A stretch of 64,000 nt of DNA, taken from NCBI GenBank assembly GCA_009773165.1, contig WOUZ01000001.1, positions 62,001 through 126,000 of the forward strand, given 5' to 3'. The notes beneath the pieces are model-generated. The model had not been told where the DNA came from. It was given only the letters and a program-made list of their open reading frames with translations, and ran no database searches. The DNA is from Bacteroidota bacterium (lineage in GTDB: Bacteria; Bacteroidota; Bacteroidia; Bacteroidales; F082). Made by a program: the position numbers and the translations under genes. Of the stretch, positions 6,762 through 16,006 are shown piece after piece; positions within the stretch are counted from its first letter, which is position 1; every line of letters starts with the position of its first letter.

Positions 6762-8792
6762 CTACCGATTGCTACGTATTAGTTTGCCGTTGTAATAGTT
6801 TTCGCCAACTTTCAGCTGATAATAATACACTCCTGCCGGCTGTATTGCACCATCGCTTGATTTTCCATCCCAAACAACCTTATTTTCACCAACTAACACC
6901 TGCATATCATACCTAAAAATCAGTTTGCCTGCATTATTAAAAATACGCAAATTGGCAGGCAATTGAATCGCATTTGTGAAAATGTCAAAACTAAATTCGA
7001 CCTGGTTTGAGAATGGATTTGGATGCACCTTTATTTGTTCATTGGTTTTTTCACTTAATGAACTAAGTAGGTCCATATTAACCTTTAAAACAGCAGTTTT
7101 TGAACCAATAGAAGAGTGAGCAATAATTGAGTCATAATAATATGCATAAGGCGTAAAAGCGGCTACACCAGGAATGACTTCCAATGTGACCATCAATGAG
7201 TCGCCGGGAGTAATGGTAGCTGGCAATATTGGAAGCTGAACCGGATAAAGGAAAAAGGCATCTGTAGTTAAACTATCAATTTGTATATCATTCAGGGTCA
7301 AATTATAAACAGCAAATTGCTGCTCATACTCAAACTGAAACAACACTGTGTCTGCGCTCAAATACAACTCATGAATTGGAACAGTGCCCACTGTAAAGGT
7401 ATGCGGATCGAGCCCGGCCATATAAGGATGACGCATACTTCTGCCTGATTGGTCGGCAGCAGCAATATAATATCTGATAGTATCGTTCCCATCATAATTC
7501 TTAATGTAGGCGATAAAGGTATTGCCGATTGCAAGTGATAAGGATGTTTGATAATATTCACCTCCATTGACACTATAAAAAAGCTTTAACGAATCAGCTA
7601 TAAGTTCCTGTCCGGAATGAGCCAAAATTTTTGCTGTAACAGGGATTGAATCCAAGTTATTTATTTCACCATAAACCGGCCTATGGTCAATGAAAAGCAT
7701 ACCAATATCGGCAATTTCATGTGTGCGACAATGTAAGGCGTCAGTATCAATCCATCCGCTGTATAATACCTCAACAATTTCATAACCTGGCATTGCCTGC
7801 TGGTATACTGCTATAGCTGCATTGTCATGTTGACTTCCAGTCAGAGGAACAAATACCTTTTTGTTTAAAATGAGAGAATTGGTGTAAGGAGTTGCGGGAT
7901 TTCCACCTGGAGTAAAAACCCGGTAAACTTTATACGGATAACCATATGAACAATTAGTGGTCGCAAAATAATTGGCAATGGCTTCATAATCATTGTAACG
8001 CGAATCATTTGTTGGAACACTTCCAAGAAGAATTTTATCCGGAGCCAGATACTTTCCCCAGCAGTCAATGTGTTTAATATAATCTCCAAGTGGATCATCT
8101 ATCACATCGTAACTGACCCCTAAATAATTAAGCATTTTTTCATCAACCTGCGCGTTTGATTGCGAATTTTCTTCATAAACCAACTCGGTGGATGCAGCCT
8201 TTCCCAAACCGTCAGTCATCATATTGCCTCCGGTGTGGATAACATTCATACCAAAAAGGTTGATCCCTAAATGCTGTGCAACACGGGGAGGAACATTATC
8301 GTCATTCGGGCGGGGCCTGTTGTATGGAAAATCAACGACACCGGGTTGATTTAACCCATCGAAAACAAACCATGGACCATAGTCACGCGTCCAATATGAG
8401 TCGGAAGGAGCAATTAAAAAGCTGCAATTTGCTGTGTTAATGTTATTGTTAATATATAAATTCAAAACTGTTGTCGCCTGCGAATTGCTTGTTACCAAAG
8501 TAACCACTTCAATATCCTCGGCCATTTCACGAATAAGGGAATAAGGAATGCCAAAGGTATATCGGATCAAAACTGACTGGGCAGGTTCAAATTCGCCTAC
8601 CATGCGCACCGGCCCAACTGGAGGTGGAGTTTCGGTGAAATCAACATTGGAACGAAACGGCAACAACATTTCCTCTGCGGAGAGGTAATGTAATCGTTTA
8701 TAATCAGGCTGTTGTATGGTAGTTTGCTGACCGGATACCGAAGTGAAGGAAGCAAAAAAACAAATGAGAAGGAACGGATAGGTAAATTTCAT
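6762..8792 (-). CDS. Secreted peptidylarginine/agmatine-deiminase family protein with T9SS sorting domain
   Basis: A 676-residue protein: signal peptide (ending SVSGQ), deiminase domain (~55-385), Ig-like region, and a type IX secretion sorting domain at the end (VHPNPFSNQ ... AGVYYYQL). The deiminase residues line up with those of the Porphyromonas gingivalis enzyme PPAD: Asp in WTRDYGPW (~137), His and Asp in HIDCWGK, Asn in TPYTNSLI, and the nucleophile Cys355 in HCRTHEI; GGNMMTDG is also present. Expected reaction: hydrolysis of a guanidinium group to citrulline or carbamoyl product plus ammonia. Start 8792 was preferred to 8828 because the signal peptide then begins the protein. It is transcribed divergently from tatA. 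Free agmatine rather than peptidyl-Arg cannot be excluded. Confidence 0.85.
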   Translation of the reverse strand: MKFTYPFLLICFFASFTSVSGQQTTIQQPDYKRLHYLSAEEMLLPFRSNVDFTETPPPVGPVRMVGEFEPAQSVLIRYTFGIPYSLIREMAEDIEVVTLVTSNSQATTVLNLYINNNINTANCSFLIAPSDSYWTRDYGPWFVFDGLNQPGVVDFPYNRPRPNDDNVPPRVAQHLGINLFGMNVIHTGGNMMTDGLGKAASTELVYEENSQSNAQVDEKMLNYLGVSYDVIDDPLGDYIKHIDCWGKYLAPDKILLGSVPTNDSRYNDYEAIANYFATTNCSYGYPYKVYRVFTPGGNPATPYTNSLILNKKVFVPLTGSQHDNAAIAVYQQAMPGYEIVEVLYSGWIDTDALHCRTHEIADIGMLFIDHRPVYGEINNLDSIPVTAKILAHSGQELIADSLKLFYSVNGGEYYQTSLSLAIGNTFIAYIKNYDGNDTIRYYIAAADQSGRSMRHPYMAGLDPHTFTVGTVPIHELYLSADTVLFQFEYEQQFAVYNLTLNDIQIDSLTTDAFFLYPVQLPILPATITPGDSLMVTLEVIPGVAAFTPYAYYYDSIIAHSSIGSKTAVLKVNMDLLSSLSEKTNEQIKVHPNPFSNQVEFSFDIFTNAIQLPANLRIFNNAGKLIFRYDMQVLVGENKVVWDGKSSDGAIQPAGVYYYQLKVGENYYNGKLIRSNR

Positions 8793-8836
8793 AAAATTAA
8801 AATTCGTTGCTTGGATTTTGCAAATCATTTAGTCTA

Positions 8837-8844
8837 CAAAGGTA
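8837..8844 (-). promoter_or_regulatory. -7 promoter box TACCTTTG for the deiminase gene
   Basis: On the minus strand, exact TAnnTTTG match. The predicted transcript starts near 8830, close to the longer start codon at 8828, and so favours the ATG at 8792. Confidence 0.6.
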
Positions 8845-8878
8845 AGAAAGCTGATTTATTACCACTTAATTTTTGTTG

Positions 8879-8886
8879 TATATTTG
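8879..8886 (+). promoter_or_regulatory. -7 promoter box TATATTTG for tatA
   Basis: Exact TAnnTTTG match followed by C, 24 bp before the ATG at 8911. It faces away from the deiminase promoter 35 bp to the left. Confidence 0.55.
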
Positions 8887-8910
8887 CTGCGTTTAAAAAA
8901 TATATAAATC

Positions 8911-9105
8911 ATGTTGAATTCAATATTACTCGGTGTAATCGGACCTGCTCAGGTTGTAATAATTGTTTTGGTCATTGTTTTACTTTTTGGAGGGAAAAAA
9001 ATTCCGGAACTCATGCGCGGTATTGGTAAAGGAGTAAAAGAATTTAAGGATGGCATTAACGGTATTGACGAAAAAGATCCGAATCAAAAAGATAAAACTA
9101 ATTAA
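8911..9105 (+). CDS. tatA: Twin-arginine translocase subunit TatA/E
   Basis: A 64-residue protein with the standard TatA plan: short N-terminus, one membrane segment (VVIIVLVIVLLFGG), the hinge GGKKIPEL, an amphipathic helix (MRGIGKGVKEFKDGIN), then a charged tail. Known role: TatA oligomers form the passage for folded proteins recruited by TatBC at the cytoplasmic membrane. Bacteroidetes often have one TatA/B-like protein for both roles, so TatA is preferred to TatB by length. No tatC is in the window. Confidence 0.92.
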   Translation: MLNSILLGVIGPAQVVIIVLVIVLLFGGKKIPELMRGIGKGVKEFKDGINGIDEKDPNQKDKTN

Positions 9106-9268
9106 TAAAATTTTGAATACAGCTTCACTTTTTACGGTCAAACACAATAGTTTGGCCACCAAAAGAGTGAGTGCAGTGTTTTAATTTGCTGTCACTACAA
9201 ACAACAATTTGTAAAAAATCACGTTGACAAGTTGAAAGTATGAGTGCATAACAAACTAACTATATTCT

Positions 9269-10999
9269 ATGATTATAACTAAATTCCTGACTTTTAGTTT
9301 ATTGCTAACATTGTCAATCGGCATTTTTGCACAGTCAGAAGTTGAAGAATTACTTCCTGATACATTAGAATTAATGACAGGAGACACGCTGAATGGAGTT
9401 TCAACTGCTTTTCTTGAAGAACAAAACAATCAAATGTTATTCGAAGATTCTCCGATAGTGAGGATGTTGGATAGTTTATATAAGATCCGGTATTTCAATG
9501 ACAGTTTGCATATTTTTGATTCTGCTATTTTAAACCGGTATGGATATGGACCTTTGGAAATTCCGGTTTTTCCTGATAGTATTTACAGGGAGCGCATTGA
9601 AAAGTTGAATCGGGAAACTACAATCCCGCTGGTATACAATCAGCACGTGATCGATTTTATTAATTTATATGCAGTTCGCAAGCGTGGTCTTTCAAGCAGG
9701 ATGTTGGGTTTGTCCTATGTTTATTTCCCTATGTTTGAAGAGCTTTTAGACCGGTATAATATTCCATTGGAAATGAAGTATCTTGCTATGGTTGAGTCAG
9801 CTTTAAATCCAACAGCTGGTTCACACATGGGGGCCAAAGGACTGTGGCAATTCATGTATGGGACCGGAAAAGTATATAATCTTAAAGTAACTTCACTTGT
9901 TGATGATCGGTTCGATCCCTACAAAGCCACTGAAGCAGCTTGTCAGCACTTAAATGATCTCTATGATATTTATGAAGACTGGTTTTTGGTGCTAGCAGCT
10001 TATAATTCCGGTGCTGGTAACGTCAACCGGGCTATTCGTCGTGCCGGCGGCACAAAAGATTACTGGGCAATCTGGCCCTATCTACCTCGCGAAACAAGGG
10101 GTTATGTGCCTGCATTTATTGCAGTTAATTATGTAATGAATTACGCATCGGAGCACAACATTTATCCTGTGCATCCCGGGATGATGATGATGGGAACAGA
10201 TACAGTAACAGTTAAAGACTTGTTGTCATTTGATCAGCTTCATGAAATGATTCAAATCCCCAAAGAAGATTTGAAATTCTTTAACCCTCAGTTCAAAGCC
10301 GGCATTGTTCCTGCCACACCCGAAAATCCCTACATCCTAAGAATACCTTCAGAATTCGTTGGCGATTACCTGAATAACGAACAAAACATCTATGGTTTTA
10401 AAACAAAGAAAGGTGTTGAAAAAGAAACACTGCAGGCAGAGGTTAAAAAGGTAAGCGACAGGACTGTTCACACAGTGAAAAGAGGGGAGAATCTGGGATT
10501 AATTGCAAAAAAATACCGAGTCTCTGTAAAACAGTTGCAATCTTGGAACTCAATGAAAGGAACCAGCTTGCAGGTTGGTCAAAAGCTTGTAGTCTTTAGT
10601 TCAGGCACGCCTATCAATACCCCGGGAGAAACGCCTGTTGCACGGTCAACACAATCACAATCGCATATTGTTAAAAAAGGAGAAACGCTGGGAGCAATAG
10701 CTACAAAATATAAATGCAGTGTTACCGATTTACGGGAATGGAACAACCTGAAAAATTCCAGCCTGTCAATTGGTCAGAAATTACGTGTTTTTCCTGCAGA
10801 ACAACAGCAAGCTCAAACTTCAACTGCCAATGGTAATGGCACCTATATCACCTACACCGTCAAAAATGGGGATACCCTTTGGGACATAGCCAGAAAATAT
10901 GACGGCGTTACCGTTGAACAAATAAAGAAACTCAATAAACTGACCAACAAATCGAAACTACGAATTGGACAGAAATTAAAAATAGCTGTCGTTTCTTAA
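9269..10999 (+). CDS. mltD: Membrane-bound lytic murein transglycosylase D-like, SLT domain plus three LysM
   Basis: A 576-residue exported protein (signal peptide ending GIFAQ). The SLT domain spans about residues 150-275, with the catalytic Glu near 177 in MVESALNP, then GAKGLWQFM and [10 protein letters not shown]. Three LysM modules follow at about 399-443, 464-508 and 529-575, each with the pattern (H/Y)xVKxGxxLxxIAxKY and ending in GQKL. Known reaction: cleavage of MurNAc-GlcNAc with formation of 1,6-anhydro ends; LysM binds glycan strands. It precedes a DUF4837 lipoprotein by 79 bp, a common neighbour in this phylum. A one-mismatch -7 box (TTAATTTG, 9181-9188) lies upstream. Confidence 0.93.
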   Translation: MIITKFLTFSLLLTLSIGIFAQSEVEELLPDTLELMTGDTLNGVSTAFLEEQNNQMLFEDSPIVRMLDSLYKIRYFNDSLHIFDSAILNRYGYGPLEIPVFPDSIYRERIEKLNRETTIPLVYNQHVIDFINLYAVRKRGLSSRMLGLSYVYFPMFEELLDRYNIPLEMKYLAMVESALNPTAGSHMGAKGLWQFMYGTGKVYNLKVTSLVDDRFDPYKATEAACQHLNDLYDIYEDWFLVLAAYNSGAGNVNRAIRRAGGTKDYWAIWPYLPRETRGYVPAFIAVNYVMNYASEHNIYPVHPGMMMMGTDTVTVKDLLSFDQLHEMIQIPKEDLKFFNPQFKAGIVPATPENPYILRIPSEFVGDYLNNEQNIYGFKTKKGVEKETLQAEVKKVSDRTVHTVKRGENLGLIAKKYRVSVKQLQSWNSMKGTSLQVGQKLVVFSSGTPINTPGETPVARSTQSQSHIVKKGETLGAIATKYKCSVTDLREWNNLKNSSLSIGQKLRVFPAEQQQAQTSTANGNGTYITYTVKNGDTLWDIARKYDGVTVEQIKKLNKLTNKSKLRIGQKLKIAVVS

Positions 11000-11078
11000 T
11001 TTTTTCGTTTATTGTTGATGTTTTACTCTGCTAAACATACTTTTTTTTGACCTTAATCGTTGTCAAAGAAAAAGGCGT

Positions 11079-12065
11079 ATGAAAACCCAAACTTCATTCT
11101 TGTTTTCTGCATTACTGATCCTTGCATTCTCATGCAACGAGCCGGAACAACGTATCGCCCGATCTGTTGGTGCAACTTCCGAAATTCTGGTTGTGACACA
11201 AAATGATGCACAATGGGAAGCTGAACCAGGCACTGCCGTTCGTGATTTTTTTGGACAGGATCAATACGGGCTTCCACAAAGTGAGGCTTTGTTTAAGCTA
11301 TCAGACATCAATGTAGATAAGCTTTCCGACATGTTTAAAAAACACCGAAACCTTTTTGTTATTGAAATCAATAGCAAGCTTAAAGAGGCAATTGTTGAAA
11401 CACGAAGTGATTTATGGGCTAAGCCACAGCGTGTTATAAAGATTACCGCACCTGATTATGTCACCTGGGTTGAAGCCTTTGATAAAAATAAAGAAGGGTT
11501 CAGGTTATTATACGAGCGTTCGGAACGCGAGCGTTTACTCACAATATTTCGACCCACAGCAAAGGTCGACATGATGGAACCTGTTCAAAAAACTTTCGGT
11601 TTCAAGATGATTATTCCCGAAGGCTTTTATATTGCCAAACAGGATCAAAATTTTATGTGGCTCAGAAAGGAAACAAACGATTTCAGTCAAGGCCTTATCA
11701 TTTATCAGAGGCCTTATCGTGACACTTTAAATTTTAGCCGGAATTCCATAATAAAAGTCAGGGATTCATTGGTAATGTTGCATATTCCCGGTCCTTCAGA
11801 AGGCTCATTTATGACCACTGATAAAGAATTTGTGCCTCCGATCACTACTAAAACAGAGAATTTTGTTACTGAATTTGCAGTAGAAACCCGTGGTATGTGG
11901 AATCTTATTGGCGACTATATGGCAGGGCCATTCCTTTCATACACCTTTGTCAATCCTAAAAATAATCAGTTGATAACAGTAGAAGGCTACGTATATGCTC
12001 CAAACAAAGATAAAAGAGATCATTTACGGCAACTTGAAGCACTAATCTACAGCGTTGAATTTTAG
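11079..12065 (+). CDS. DUF4837 family lipoprotein
   Basis: A 328-residue protein with a lipobox (LAFSC, Cys near residue 19). The start of the mature part (ATSEILVVTQNDAQWE) and the later MMEPVQKTFGFKMIIPEGF stretch are what I recall of DUF4837. Function is not known. It follows mltD in the same direction with a 79-bp gap and could share its transcript; a role at the envelope fits the lipid anchor. Confidence 0.8.
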   Translation: MKTQTSFLFSALLILAFSCNEPEQRIARSVGATSEILVVTQNDAQWEAEPGTAVRDFFGQDQYGLPQSEALFKLSDINVDKLSDMFKKHRNLFVIEINSKLKEAIVETRSDLWAKPQRVIKITAPDYVTWVEAFDKNKEGFRLLYERSERERLLTIFRPTAKVDMMEPVQKTFGFKMIIPEGFYIAKQDQNFMWLRKETNDFSQGLIIYQRPYRDTLNFSRNSIIKVRDSLVMLHIPGPSEGSFMTTDKEFVPPITTKTENFVTEFAVETRGMWNLIGDYMAGPFLSYTFVNPKNNQLITVEGYVYAPNKDKRDHLRQLEALIYSVEF

Positions 12066-12148
12066 CTGTTTACTTAAAGTTTTTACTTCCTATTGCTTTT
12101 AAAGAATTAAAAGCGCTATTTCTAAGAAGCAAACAACCAAGAAGATTA

Positions 12149-12559
12149 TTATTTTGATTTGGTATAAGTAACCTTGATGGTTCCTACAGGTGTTTCTGAA
12201 GCCGAAATAATTGCTTCGTCGGCATAAACTCCTAATTCATTCATGTTGATTCCAACACCATCAAAACTGTACTCTATTTTACCTGTTGTTTTATCGAAAA
12301 CGTAAAAAGCCTCAAAATTCTTTTCCCCCATCATAATTGTCAGCGTGCTATCTGTTGAAAAGTTCAGCATGGTTTGTTTTTCAAGTTCCGCAACCTGCTG
12401 AAGGGTAGCCGGATTTACTTTTGATTCATCAAACTGTGTTTGAACATCCGTGACCTTCCAAAGTCCAATAACTTTATTTTTGTTTCCAGATCCGCAACCT
12501 GCAAAAAAAGCAGTTGAAAGGATCACAAAAGCTGCCATAAGAATGATTGATTTCTTCAT
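12149..12559 (-). CDS. Small lipoprotein, lipocalin-like
   Basis: A 136-residue protein with signal peptide and lipobox (FFAGC). The mature part starts VIGLWKVTDVQT and continues in short beta-strands (STDSTLTIMMG, FYVFDKTTGKIEY), as in small lipocalin-like lipoproteins of Bacteroidetes. Ligand unknown. The start at 12559 was preferred over ATG 12565 because the basic residues then follow Met directly; either is possible. It is convergent with the DUF4837 gene and divergent from the tetR-type regulator. Confidence 0.7.
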   Translation of the reverse strand: MKKSIILMAAFVILSTAFFAGCGSGNKNKVIGLWKVTDVQTQFDESKVNPATLQQVAELEKQTMLNFSTDSTLTIMMGEKNFEAFYVFDKTTGKIEYSFDGVGINMNELGVYADEAIISASETPVGTIKVTYTKSK

Positions 12560-12691
12560 TATCAAAAAATTATCTGATTTTAACTAAACACAACACACTG
12601 ATTCAATATAAGATACGTCTAGAAGATAACTAAATATTTCTCAATTGTAATGCAAAATTAAAAAAATGCTTGACAATATGGTAGAAACTTG

Positions 12692-12699
12692 TATTTTTG
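12692..12699 (+). promoter_or_regulatory. -7 promoter box TATTTTTG for the TetR/ABC-exporter operon
   Basis: Exact TAnnTTTG match followed by C. TTGACA at 12670-12675 lies 16 bp upstream and could act as the -33/-35 element. The predicted start of transcription falls at the left edge of the palindrome at 12707-12726. Confidence 0.6.
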
Positions 12700-12706
12700 C
12701 CATCAG

Positions 12707-12726
12707 GTTTAACCATATGGTTAAAC
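12707..12726 (+). promoter_or_regulatory. 20-bp perfect palindromic operator before the tetR-type gene
   Basis: GTTTAACCATATGGTTAAAC is identical to its reverse complement. It sits right after the -7 box and 15 bp before the regulator's ATG, the position expected for autorepression by a TetR-family dimer. A half-site-like CAATATGGT lies at 12674-12682. Confidence 0.75.
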
Positions 12727-12741
12727 TAAAAAGGAAAATTT

Positions 12742-13356
12742 ATGACTACAGAAGAGCAAATTCTTATTGCAGCCAGGAAAGTCTTTATTCAAAAGGGATA
12801 TGACGGAGCGCGCATGCAGGAGATAGCCAACGAGGCCGGCATAAACAAAGCCCTTTTGCACTATTATTTCCGATCGAAAGACAAGTTATTTGAGCAGATT
12901 TTTACCGAATCTTTTCAGCTGATACGTCCGGCTTTTGAAAGTGCCTTAGGGACAGAGCCGGATATTCGCTCATTTTTGAATCTGTTCGTTGGTGGTTATT
13001 TGCAATTACTCGAACAACTTCCCTATTTGCCTCAATTCGTTATTCAGGAATTGAATCGTGACCCACAGAGGCTTGTTGGTTTGATTGGAAAACAGAAAAT
13101 CCCGATTGAATCTATTAAAATCATGATTCAAAAAGAGATTGACAAGGGGACTTTGCTGCCAGTCAGTGCAGAGCACCTTATGGTAAGTACAATTGCATTA
13201 ATTGTCTTTCCATTCATTGCAAGTCCTATTCTTAAGACTGTTTTCTTTAATCAGGATCAGGAAAGATACAATCACTTTATTCATGAGCGCAGAGATCATA
13301 TTGTTAACTTCGTATTGGGAGCAATTACTGCTCCAAAAAGAACACAAAATGAATAA
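12742..13356 (+). CDS. TetR/AcrR-family transcriptional repressor of the exporter operon
   Basis: A 204-residue protein. The N-terminal 50 residues are a TetR HTH (TEEQILIAARKVFIQKGYDG ends the first helix, then MQEIANEAGINKALLHYYF, the recognition helix). The rest is the helical ligand-binding domain. It heads an operon for a HlyD/two-ATPase/two-permease exporter, as CecR (YbiH) does for ybhGFSR in Escherichia coli. A perfect palindrome overlaps the transcription start, so it probably represses the whole operon, itself included, until a small molecule binds. Its stop overlaps the next gene by 8 bases. Confidence 0.9.
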   Translation: MTTEEQILIAARKVFIQKGYDGARMQEIANEAGINKALLHYYFRSKDKLFEQIFTESFQLIRPAFESALGTEPDIRSFLNLFVGGYLQLLEQLPYLPQFVIQELNRDPQRLVGLIGKQKIPIESIKIMIQKEIDKGTLLPVSAEHLMVSTIALIVFPFIASPILKTVFFNQDQERYNHFIHERRDHIVNFVLGAITAPKRTQNE

Positions 13357-14641
13357 AAAATACCTTCTTTTTGGTTTAATAGTTGGTTTTATTTCAATAA
13401 CCGGCTTCGCTCAGGAAACGGTTAAGACACACCATATTTCGACAATGCTCGACAGCGCCCTGAGGCATTACCCTGTGTCGACACAACGCCTGGAACTGGA
13501 AGAAATGCGTCAGCTTACCGATGAACAGCTTTCGTCGCTTTATCTTCCGGGTATTCAGCTCAACGGGCAGGTTAGTTACCAATCTGAAGTCACAAGCTTG
13601 CAAATCAACTTTCCTGGTTTTAGTCCGCCCGAATTGGCGAAAGACTGGTATAAAGTGAACCTGGACATTTCGCAACTTGTGTATGATGGTGGTCAGGTAA
13701 AACAGACGAAAAACATTGAGGAACACAATTACAAGCTGAAGGTCACTGAAATAGAGGTGATGGAACATACTTACAAAGAAATGCTTTCAAAGCTTTACTT
13801 CAGGGCACTACTTCTCAGGCAACAGAAAAAAGTCTATGTGTCAATTAACAGAAGTCTTGGCTCAACAGCAAATGAAATGGAAAGTGGCGTAAAGAGCGGA
13901 ACAGTCTTAGCCGCCAGTTTAAAAAGTATTCAGGCAGAAATACTTCGAAACGACCAGCTAATTCTTGAAACAGAAGCAGCACTTGATGCCACGTTGGAAT
14001 ACCTTTCAGCATATTCAGGTATTAACATTCATCCTGATGATAGTTTAGCAATTCCAAATATTTCACTTCCTGAGGCAAAATTGGTGCAGCTCAGACCAGA
14101 ATGGAAACTTTTAAATCTCCAAAAAGAAAAAACCACTTTGCAGCAAACTCTTATAAAAGCTAAGAGACAACCTGGAATTCAAGCCTTTGCACAGGCTGGA
14201 TATGGAAGACCAAGTTACAATATGCTCGAGGATGCTTTCAGTGATTACTATATGATAGGTTTACGATTAAACTATAAGCTATGGGATTGGAAATTTAACA
14301 AAAGAGAGCAGCTTCTGGCGAAACAATCCGGAGGACTTGTTGAAAAATCACTTGCGGCTTTCGAAATCAATCAGGGAGCTGCCTATAATGCCAAAAAAGC
14401 TGAAATTGAAAAGATCAAGCAAATAGTAGACAACGAACTGGAAATCATATTACTTCAGCAAGAAATTGTTGACAGCTATGAAGCAAGTCTTCAACAAGGT
14501 ATTATCACGAGCTCGGTATATCTGCTGGAGGTAGAGAAATTTACGCGCACACTACTTACTGTTGAAACAAACAGGATTAAACTAATCAACGCACGTGCAG
14601 AACTGATGTTTATAACCGGAAAAATTAATTTCAATGAATAA
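13349..14641 (+). CDS. TolC-family outer-membrane efflux protein
   Basis: About 430 residues from ATG 13349, giving a signal peptide (YLLFGLIVGFISITGFAQ). Two long helical repeats with barrel strands between them (for example QLNGQVSYQSEV, and IQAFAQAGYGRPSYNM with YYMIGLRLNYKLWDW) are typical of outer-membrane factors. Starts further upstream in the same frame would lie inside the tetR-type gene and were rejected. It overlaps the regulator's stop by 8 bases and the adaptor's start by 8 bases, so translation of all three is probably coupled. It would be the outer-membrane exit duct of the ABC exporter. Confidence 0.87.
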   Translation: MNKKYLLFGLIVGFISITGFAQETVKTHHISTMLDSALRHYPVSTQRLELEEMRQLTDEQLSSLYLPGIQLNGQVSYQSEVTSLQINFPGFSPPELAKDWYKVNLDISQLVYDGGQVKQTKNIEEHNYKLKVTEIEVMEHTYKEMLSKLYFRALLLRQQKKVYVSINRSLGSTANEMESGVKSGTVLAASLKSIQAEILRNDQLILETEAALDATLEYLSAYSGINIHPDDSLAIPNISLPEAKLVQLRPEWKLLNLQKEKTTLQQTLIKAKRQPGIQAFAQAGYGRPSYNMLEDAFSDYYMIGLRLNYKLWDWKFNKREQLLAKQSGGLVEKSLAAFEINQGAAYNAKKAEIEKIKQIVDNELEIILLQQEIVDSYEASLQQGIITSSVYLLEVEKFTRTLLTVETNRIKLINARAELMFITGKINFNE

Positions 14642-15530
14642 AAATACCACTTTCGCAGCAGTTTTACTGCTAATCATGTCATTGCTCACAGCATGCAATA
14701 AACAGGGGGAAAAGGCCGATGCATATGGAAATTTTGAGGCTGTACAAGTGACGGTATCGGCTCAAAATAACGGTCAGTTACTTTTTCTGAATTGCGAAGA
14801 AGGCCAGAGCGGCACAATACATCAGGTGGTTGGACTTATTGATACCCTTGACCTTCATTTAAAAAAGCAGCAGGCTCATTCACAATATGCGGCTATTCTG
14901 TCGCGTCTTACTTCTGTTGAAGCGCAAACTGTTGTACAGGAGCAGCAATTAAAAAATATGACTGTTGATCGTGACCGTATTTATCAATTATTGGCAACAG
15001 GAGCAGCAACACAAAAACAGAAAGATGATATAGATGGAGCTATATTATTGACTTCAAGGCAATTAGACGCCACCAGATCACAAATTTTTAGTATTAGGGC
15101 AGAGGCAGAAGTCATTTCAAAACAAGCCGAACAATTGACCGAACAAATAAGAAAATGCTATATTACCCATCCTATTGATGGAATAATACTTACAAAGTTT
15201 GCAGAATCGGGAGAAGTCGTTACATTTGGCAAGGCCTTATACAAAATTGCAGACCTGAACAGCCTTGATCTCAAAGCATATATCAGCGGTTATCAGCTGT
15301 CAGCGTTTCAAATAGGGCAAGAAGTAGAAGTAAGTATTGACGTATCAAAAAACGAATATAAGGTTTTAAAGGGCACTGTCAGCTGGATTTCATCAACTGC
15401 TGAGTTTACTCCCAAAACCATTCAAACTAAGGAAGAACGGGTTGACCTTGTTTACGCGGTTAAAATCAAAGTTAAAAATGATGGAAGCCTCAAAATAGGA
15501 ATGCCCGGCGAAATCAGAATTATTAATTAA
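14634..15530 (+). CDS. HlyD-family periplasmic adaptor, lipoprotein
   Basis: A 298-residue protein with lipobox LLTAC. The order is lipoyl half-motif (NFEAVQVTVSAQNNGQL), a long helical hairpin (~75-170), second half-motif with the conserved PIDGIIL-type turn (ITHPIDGIILTKF) and a beta-barrel part (LDLKAYISGYQL). This matches YbhG-like adaptors, which link an ABC-2 type inner-membrane pump to a TolC-type duct. The lipid anchor replaces the usual transmembrane anchor. It lies between the outer-membrane factor and the DUF2147 gene in the operon. Confidence 0.87.
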   Translation: MNKNTTFAAVLLLIMSLLTACNKQGEKADAYGNFEAVQVTVSAQNNGQLLFLNCEEGQSGTIHQVVGLIDTLDLHLKKQQAHSQYAAILSRLTSVEAQTVVQEQQLKNMTVDRDRIYQLLATGAATQKQKDDIDGAILLTSRQLDATRSQIFSIRAEAEVISKQAEQLTEQIRKCYITHPIDGIILTKFAESGEVVTFGKALYKIADLNSLDLKAYISGYQLSAFQIGQEVEVSIDVSKNEYKVLKGTVSWISSTAEFTPKTIQTKEERVDLVYAVKIKVKNDGSLKIGMPGEIRIIN

Positions 15531-15547
15531 CTCAAACACTTTTGACA

Positions 15548-16003
15548 ATGAAAGTAAAAATTGTGATCTTAATGCTTGGCATGTTACTAACGATGCCCAC
15601 TCTGAAAGTTTTTTCTCAAAACAATGCCGATGATGTATTGGGTGTGTGGCTCAATCAGGACAAAGATGCCCATGTGGAAATGGTTAAACGCAACGGCAAG
15701 ATTTATGGTAAGATCATTTGGATCAAAGAACCCATTGACAGCGAGACAGGTAAACCAAAAGTTGACAAACACAACCCAGATCCAGCACTCAAAACAAGAC
15801 CAACATTAGGATTGGAGATCCTCACAGGATTCACCTTTGATGGTGATGACGAGTGGAGCGGTGGCGAAATTTACGACCCTAAAAGCGGGAAAACGTATAG
15901 CAGCTATATGGCTTTTGACAGCAAAGACGTATTAAAAATCAGAGGTTACATTGGTGTTTCGCTTCTTGGAAGGACAACATACTGGACACGCGTTAAAAAA
16001 TAA
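15548..16003 (+). CDS. DUF2147 family exported protein
   Basis: A 151-residue protein with a signal peptide (ending KVFSQ). DDVLGVWLNQDKDAHVEM and YGKIIWIKEP, followed by TGFTFDGDDEWSGGEIYDP and a final LLGRTTYWTRV, are the DUF2147 pattern: a small beta-rich periplasmic domain of unknown function. ATG 15548 was chosen over TTG 15542. It lies inside the exporter operon (17 bp after hlyD, 3 bp before the first ATPase), which is unusual for this family and suggests a link to the transported substrate or the envelope stress it causes. Confidence 0.85.
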   Translation: MKVKIVILMLGMLLTMPTLKVFSQNNADDVLGVWLNQDKDAHVEMVKRNGKIYGKIIWIKEPIDSETGKPKVDKHNPDPALKTRPTLGLEILTGFTFDGDDEWSGGEIYDPKSGKTYSSYMAFDSKDVLKIRGYIGVSLLGRTTYWTRVKK

Positions 16004-16006
16004 CTG

